From positions 1 to 22,391 of the IMG/VR virus record IMGVR_UViG_3300044633_001257: 22,391 nucleotides of DNA. The stretch is one strand, 5' to 3'. The notes under the pieces are model-generated. The model saw nothing but the letters and a program-made list of their open reading frames with translations, did not search any database and was not told the DNA's origin. Of this stretch, positions 9,501-18,500 are shown in pieces (position 1 is the first letter of the stretch; every line of letters starts with the position of its first letter). This DNA is from a virus. The translations under genes and the position numbers were made by a program.

Positions 9501-12500
9501 ACTACAACCGATGTTGGAGTACCGCCAAACAACGTACCACCGTTTGACGTTGCTGTAATGGTTGATCCTACAGATAATCCAACTGTTGAAAACATGTTAG
9601 TAATAGTTGCAGTCCATGGACCGGTACCAGTAATAGTTGCACTAATTGAACCCGATGCACTCACTAAACCTGCAAATGTGTATGCTCCAGGATTTAAGGT
9701 ATGCAACACAGTTACTGTGTTAGCCGGTGTAGAAGTAGTTGAAGTAACTAACCCGTATCCGTTATATAATGGATTATAATTTCCATCTACATTACACCAT
9801 GTGCTAACAGCCGGTAATGTTCCAACTACTGTATAGGTTACTGAGAACGAATTATTAGAAACTGATAATACACCTGTGCCAGACGCATTTAGCGATACAA
9901 CAGTTGATCCATTAGTTGATAATTGGAATGTATCTGTTGTTTTGTTAATAACATAATAGTTCGTATTAGCAGTAATACTAGAAGTAGTTGTTACTGATGC
10001 AAACGAAACAACATTACCATTAGATAACCCATGACCGTTTAAAGTAACAATATTAGTACTTGTAGTAAATGCTACTGCAGCTCCATTAATTGGCAAAGTA
10101 ATAACAGTAGAAGTTGTTGAAGTACTAGTGCCTGGACTAGTACCAGGATAGAATAATGTTATAGTAGAAGTTGTTGCAGCATATACTTGATATGCACCGT
10201 TATATGCCGGAGTACCATTAAGTCTAACTTTACACCATGCGCCGACTGCTGGAGGTAATGTAGTAGTAGCAGTAAATGCCACTGTAAATCCACTAACTGA
10301 ATTATATGTAGCAGCTGACGGAGCTGCTGATGCTGATACAGTAGTAGATGTTAAACTAACAGTTAATGCATCTGCAGTGCCAAACGGTGTTACATTTAAC
10401 GGATTTGGATCAGTTACATATAACAACGACATCTGTGTTGTTGATACACCTGCAGTTGATGTTGCTTCACGTAAAATAGCAGTTGATAAATTAACTTTTA
10501 ATACTGCTGCTACAGATGGAATATTACCAAGTGCAGGAGTAATTGTTACTGATGGATCAGATACATAACCGCTACCTTTAATAATTACACGAACTTCGTT
10601 AATTGAACCATTTACAATAGTACACGTTGCAGTTGCTTGTTGAGTAAACGACCCGCCGTCAATTGTTAATGCCGGAGCAGAAGTATATCCAGAACCACCA
10701 TTTTGAATTGTAATACTTGCCACACTAGCAGCTAACGATGCTCTAATTGGCGCGTTTGCTGGAATCCAGCATGCTGGACTAATAGTAATTGTTTTTACTA
10801 ACGCATCGGTTGATACAGCTTGAATAATTGCACTACCGCCTGGAATAATTGCAGTCTGTGGCGTTTTTAACGACACTGTCATTAAGAAGCTAGCCGTTGT
10901 ATCAAAACTACCTAATGCTGTTCCGCCTGAGGTTGCACTTAATTTAAATTGATTAGCTGCAAGCCCAGAAGTAATCACATAATATGTAGTTGTTGCAATA
11001 AACCCGTTTGTGCTAATGCCAGGAGTAAATGCAGCGTTGTTAGATAACCCATGGTTAATATTAGTAGTAAAGATAGATATGTTTGCTGATGTAGTAACTG
11101 ATGCTATAACAACTCCAGTAGCTACAGAAATACCAAATAAATTTAATGATGATCCACCTTGTGTAGTACCTAACGTAAACGATGTTGCTGTTGGTGTAGT
11201 TATAACATAATAAGTAGTATCTTTAATAAATCCATTAATGTTATTAGTGATGTTTGCAGTTACTGCATCACCAACTGACATGTTATGACTTGCAGTTGAT
11301 GTAAATGTTGATATACCTCCAACCGACGATACTGATTGAATAGTTACTTGCGATGTTACAACCATCCCTACTTGGAAATCAGTAATAGATGATAACGTAA
11401 CTACAGTTTGGTTAACTATATCAACAACTTGATGGTCGCCGTTATAACTGCTATTTGAGTTATTTGCAACAGTTAAATAACTATCGACTTTTGGTAAAAT
11501 GTTATCTTTACTAAATGGAATGTTATATGTAACTACCTTTGACACTACGCTATCTACTTGTGCTACCGTATTAACATAACTTAACGCATTTACTGAAATG
11601 CCAGTTGCTGCATTGTTAATAATTGCATTAGAAGATAATTCTAAATATCCAGTTGCATTAACCCCAAATGATACTACACCAGCAGTAAAGTAAGAAACTT
11701 GTGATACATATAAAACCGGATTAATTACTGTAATTGTAGTATACGTAGTGCCGTCATAGATTGCAGTATTTACAATACCACTAAACTCAAGTTCTTCAGT
11801 ACTTGGATTTCTTTTAGTAATTAATGCACCGGAACTAATATCAGCAGTTCCTGTTACAATCAATGTGCTAGTGCCTACAGTATATGAATAATAACTTTTA
11901 GATACTGCAAATGTTGGTGTTACATATTTTAATACTAAATGCAATCTACCGTTATATGCAGTAACAAATGTACCTTTATTAACTTGATCAATTACTTTTA
12001 ATTGAGATACTTGTGCTACCGAAATTTTAGTATCGCCAACTTTAGAACCTTGTGTTTTATATGTAAAATACACCGTACCATAAGGTGTTGCAGCAGGTGC
12101 AGCACTTAATGTAACAGGCCCAATACCTGTAATAGTTGTACTAGCTTGTACTACAGTCTGACTAACTGTCCATGTACTTCCTGCACCTGATCCGCTAAGA
12201 TTTGCAGTAATAAATGTATTTGCAGGAATAGTACCGCCAGTTAAATACATACCAACAACGATAGTTCCGGATACTGTGCCTACAGTTAATGTAGTTCCTG
12301 AAATGCTAGAAGTTGACATTGTTACTGTTGCTGCAATAGACTGTACAGTTTGACCAGCCCACCCAGTACCGCAAATAGTATGTCCAACTAAAATACCAGT
12401 TACACTATTAACAGTTAATGTAGTTGACGTAGTTTTCCCACCATTAATTGCAACAGTTGATTGTATATCAGAAGATGGATCACCTGTAGCAATTCCTTTT

Positions 12501-15500
12501 GTATCAGTTGAGAATGTGTAATATGAGAACGAATTATCACTTTGCAAAATTGCAATGTTATTTCCTAACGTATCACCAGTTGACTCAGATAAGTTATACG
12601 CAATAACACGATATACATCATTTAAACTGTCAACATATTGTAATGCAGTTGATGGTCTAGTTGGTTTAACATTGTCAATATTATTAAATTTAAAACTTTT
12701 AGTTGATCTTAACGATACTAACTGTCCATGATACAACGCTTTTGCTAATCCTGAACCTGCACCAGTATCAGATGTGTTTAAGTTTAATTTAAGAACAGGT
12801 TGAGAATTTACTTGAATAGTAGTATATTCAATAGATGTAACTGTGTAGCTACTAAGTGTTCCGCTATATACTGAATGATCTATTTCAATTATCGAACCGT
12901 TAGTTGGTTTATAATCATACCCAATGATATACACTGCAGTTGCAGGAACAGACGCAGTTGGAGTCATCTCGTTTATTACAGTACTTTGCTTATACACTCG
13001 AGCAGATTGTACCATATGGTTTGCAAGGTTAGCAGAATCTGGTAACTCAGTAACGTCGTAACCGGATGCTCTCATACCATAATTACCAAATGTATTAGAA
13101 CAACCAACACCTCTTAAGTTACTACCATTGTTTGCCCATAAACCAGTATGTGCATAATACGTAAACGTACATACTTGCTCAGTAAATGCACCATTAGTTG
13201 CAATGATACCATATGCTAAATCGTTAAACATTGCAAAGTCGTTTGCTAACATAGAACGGTTACCACCAGTTTCTAAGTTAATTCTTAAGTTTGCACCATT
13301 TTTTAAGAACGATAACACTACAGTTTCAATTGTTGTTTCTGTTACTGTTTTTGTTGGTTGATTAGTAACTACATCAACAACATCTGTAAAAAATACATTA
13401 TATGCAGTTTTTGCAGTGCTTGCCGGTATTGCTGGATATGTACGCACTTCTGACCGTGTTGGTGTAGTATATACGCTATCAACAATGTAATCAATTACTA
13501 CGTCGCACAATGTATTTAAACTAGTAACATAACCTGATGGTGCAGTTGGAGCACCGTCGCCTTTAATAGTTATTGATCCTGTTGCAGATACGGTTTGATT
13601 AACTGTCCATGTACTTCCTGCACCAGATCCACTAATATTTCCAGTAATATAAGTGTTATCTGGAATAGATCCTCCTGTTACATACATTCCTACTGAAATA
13701 GTACCTGTTACAGAACCAACCGTTAGTGTAGTTCCTGATATACTAGAAGTTAACATAGTTGCAACAGTTAATATTTGAGTTGCGCTATTACCTGGACTTA
13801 CTGGTGATGTAGTACCAGCAATAATATATGGTAAGATTTCTTTCAATCTAGTATAAGATGCTTGGCATAATGCACCTTCACCCGGAATGTATGATGTTCC
13901 GTTAAAATAGAACGATTCAACGCTATCTTTAGTTTGGCTATCACCGCCGTAGAACATATCATATGTTATCGCATCGACTACATAACCAATATCACGTTGA
14001 CTAGTTAACACATTATATTTTGGATAATCACTTAACGAGAATAATGTAGATGATTCAAGATATGCACTAAGTTCTGTGTTAATGAATGTTTTGTTATTCT
14101 GTATAATTTTACGTGCTAGTACATCGTCGCCTGTATTATTAACACCAGTTGCTGACCACACTATACCACTTGCTGGGGTTGCAGTAATACCATTTGAAAT
14201 CATACCAGTAATAATTGAAAGATTAGCACTATATGCTGCACGAGCACTGTCATACGTACTACTAGACACATATGAGTTTGCGCTGCCTAATAAGTAATTA
14301 AGCCCTGCAATAGTAAGGTCTTGTAAATCACTGGTTATCCTGCTAGAATATACTGTTAAGAATCGACGTCCTGCATGTATTGTACGATAAGTTGTTCCTA
14401 ACGCAACGTCACTTGTAATGGCATCTAATACATATCCTGCATCTCGTTTTGATTTATCACTGTCAAATGTTAATACACCAGTTGTTGTATATAAATATGG
14501 AGTTGATTTATCTAATGTTAAAATTACAGTGCATGTACTAGCATTAAAATCTACCACATCGTCAATTTGATAACGCTTACCACGTACATAGAAAGAACAC
14601 GGCGGTTGCGGAGGTCTAACGTCAAGCCCACTATTTGTTTCGCCTACTACTGTTAATGTAATACCAAAATCTGCAACACCGGTAATGTTACCATACAATC
14701 TACCAGCAAACCCGTCAATAAATTGACCACCTGCAAATCTTTTATAGTTATTACTTTGAGAGAAACTAGCACATTCTTGAATATACGGTGACTTAGTTTT
14801 AATGTTTCCTTCTGGATCTAATACCATTGCAAATCCACCTTGGCTTTGGAATGTTAACCCTAAAATTCTGGTTCCTTCATTACATAAAAATACGTCAATT
14901 TCTTTATTATTTTTAGGCGCACTATTTGGATCTAATGGATTAGTTAGGTAATGACGACCATAATTAAGTGTTCCAAACAATCTCCAAGTAGTTGGCGCAT
15001 ATGTTCCTGCGGTATCAAATGGATATATTACTGTACAGTTAAATGTATTACCACTAACCGAATCAACAACAGCTTTACCACGTTTTTTATTACCGTCAAC
15101 TTGTTTAATAAACTTTAACGTTGTAGTAATTGCTGAAGTTGCATCTGTAGCATTTGGAAATGTAATAGTAAATGTGCGAGGATTAACTGCCATATTTACT
15201 GCAGTAATGATAGATCCGTTTGGAATTCCAGTGCCCCATACATAGTCATTTACTGCAATTGTTCCAGTTAAATAAGTTGAACTAACGCTACCTGTTGTTG
15301 TGCCAGTACCTGCGTTAATAGTTGCATGATCAATTGTAACGCTAAGATTTGTTGTAGTTGTGGTATATGCAGATGCAGTGCCTTTACCAACATTCATATC
15401 AGTAAACACTTTACCAACCCAGCTTAATAATGACTGGTACGTATTTGAAAGCGTAATTACGATTTTATTAGTAACCCCGTCAATTGACGCAGAAATACCA

Positions 15501-18500
15501 GCTGGTGCATAATTAATTCCGTTGTAATCAATTAACCCTATTTCTAACGCATCAATAATCGCATCACGATAAAAGAATATGTTACACCATGGACTTTGAC
15601 TAACTCTATCTTTTGGACGAATAAGTGTTCTGCGGAATTCATCACCTTTAATAGACATGTTAGCAGATAGTCTTAATGGAAGATCTTCATAATAAATGCC
15701 ACTTTCAACAAATAAGGTAATGTTTAAATCCTTAACAGTTTCACCAAATTCTAATTCTTCACCTAGTACAAAGAATCCAGGTTTAGTTAACCGAACTTGA
15801 ATAGTATCAACATTTGTTATTAAAGTTACACCAAATGCGCCAGTGCCCGATGACTTAATCGGAGTTTGACCTATTGTTAAACTAGAAGTATCACCGGATG
15901 TTAATGTGACTGTATAGAACCCTGCAGTTACGCTGCCTGTAAATACTGTGCTAGTACTAACACCTAAAACAACCGTGTTAACTCCTGGTACAGTAAATAC
16001 AATAGTTCCAGTGGTAGCATTTTTATAAGATAATGTAAATTGAGATATGCTATTAATAGATATAATCATTAACGATGTATCTTGGTTAGCTTCATACTTT
16101 ACAATACTGCCGTACGCTTCTGATGCAGATAAATTAATTGATGATTTACCAACACCTACAACAACTTTAGCAGGGAAAATATCATTATTAAGTGGTGCAC
16201 CTTGATCCACGTATCCACGGCCACCATTATTTACAATAACATGCCACAACCCAGTTCCATATACTGGTGTTTGTGCATAGCCTACACCATACTGCAAAAT
16301 ATCAATAACTGCGTTCATGCCAGTTACAAATTTAGCTCTTGCAAGCGGATCAACTGACTCATTATTGTATGCTACACCAATGCTGCTACTTGCAAAAGAA
16401 GTTAGTGTAAACACCTGCGGAATTGATTGAAATCTTACTGCAGACACGCCGTCTAACACTTGTTGGCCTACTTTTAACGCATACTGCAAACCTGCAAGTG
16501 ATTGTGTATAATGTGTACCACCTACTGCTATTGTTCTAGCACTTGAATTTTTATAAAAACTTTTACCTACAGTAATTGATTGCCATGTACCGCCGGTAAT
16601 TATATCAATTGACATTGCATCAACAACGGAACCTACATCTCTAAAACATAACGATTCGTCGTATTCAAATCCACCTGCATAAGCAACGTCAACATAGCTA
16701 ATCGTATCGTTAACAATAGTTGCAGCGTTAACTTCATTTGTTATAAGATCACGCAACGCTAGTGGTTCAACATACATTGCACTTGAATATAACGCTAAAT
16801 TAACAGGAGTTGCAGTTGTTTTTACAGTGTTAAACTGACCAGATACTGCATTAAATTTTAAAGTTATTAAATCTGCAACTTGAGCATTAACAATATAAGT
16901 TAACATAAAATCAAGCGATTGTTGAATTATAGCTTGGGTATTTAATTTAGTACCTATTTGTGTAAGTTTTCCTGCTGCCCGTACACTTGCAGTAGTTCCG
17001 CCAAACTTAATATCATAACATACTGCAACAATAACATTTCGTAATTCAGATTCATATTGTAATTTTTGAGCATTAGTTATGCCAGTAATTGCATTACCAG
17101 AATCAGTAATAATATCTTGAATATTAGTTTCAATACTAGTAATTGCAGCGTTAATTAATGCTGCGGTTAACGTAACATTCCCAGTAACTGCTTTAGTAAT
17201 AACATCAGTTAATGTTGGATATGTTGGAAAATCGGTTGCATTAGCATCTAACGGATGTTGTCCTGATTCAATAATATCAGTTATTTTTGCGAATAAATTT
17301 GTAATCTTATCTTGATTTATTGTATCATTAATTACAGGATAAAAATGATCCATAAACCAAGAAGTTGAAGATTCTGGATTTGTAGTATATACAAGTTTAT
17401 CATCAATAATTGAGGTAAACGCAGTCTGTACATCAAGTTCTGCAGATGTAATATCCGGAGTATCAATTGAACTCGGAACATTTGCTAATGACGTCATTAT
17501 GTCTGCAATTAATGTGATATTTGTAGAAAGCGATGTAGATGCTACAATACCATTTGATAACGTATCATTTTTATATTGTCTAACTGACTGTTGATATGTA
17601 ACTTCAAGTGTATCATTTAAAATAATTGATTGTACTAATTCGTTAATACGACGAACTGCTGCAATAACTGCAATCTTTACTGACGCAGTTGTAAAATAGG
17701 TAGCTGCACCACTCCAAAAAGAGTTACCTGCATATACACTTTGGCTATTACCGCCATACATTACATCGTATACTAAACTCCAAAGTATATACTTCACGTC
17801 TCTAACAGCTAATTTTCTATCGTAAATTATATTTGGAAATTTTGAACTTAAATATGCAATAGTTTCTGATTGTATAAATGTAATATTTTCTAATATTAAC
17901 TTCTTAGCCGATACATGACCAGTAACATCGTATAACACATTTGGAACTGCAGGGGTTGGAAATACCACTTCTGGAAGTGCACCAGTGGTTACATAAGTTG
18001 CAATTAATTTAGCATTTGAAATAAGTGATGCTTTATATGTATCAGCATCACTTATTGTGGGATTTAATACTAACATATTAATTACATTTTTACGATCAAA
18101 TGTACCAGTAACTGTGTAATCATCAGTAATAAAATCAGTAGTTCCTTTTAAGAAAGATACTGAAGAAGTAGTTGATAATTTTACAGTAAACGATTGTATT
18201 AAGAAATTAGAATACGGTAATAGCGTCACTGGAATAGTAGTAGGTTTTTTACCAATAAATGCCGCATTAATAAGTATTTCGCTGTCTACTGGAAATACAA
18301 TAGTAGCAGTTGGATTAAAATGTAATGTTACGTAAGAACCAACACATTCTGCCGATGTAATTGTAATCGGTTTAACAGTTAACATATCTGATAACTGTGA
18401 AGGACTAATATTAGTTCCTTCATCTTTAAATGCTATGCTAGCTTGAATACTTTGATAATTTGAAAGGAAAAGTAAATCGTATGCTAACGCATCAATTATT

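Noticed and set aside
9417-9779. 120-codon plus-strand frame opposite the giant gene
   Set aside because: It is the complement of a repetitive Thr/Val/Asn-rich coding region. Its Val/Pro/Asn-heavy translation is typical of antisense shadows, and no domain is recognisable.
10758-10775. Short palindromes around GCTGGAATCCAGCATGCTGG in the giant gene
   Set aside because: Stems are only about five or six base pairs, explained by codon repetition, with no regulatory context.
14490-14497. A second exact TATAAATA on the plus strand
   Set aside because: It lies deep in the giant minus-strand gene (Tyr-rich codons) with no plus-strand gene downstream; probably chance.
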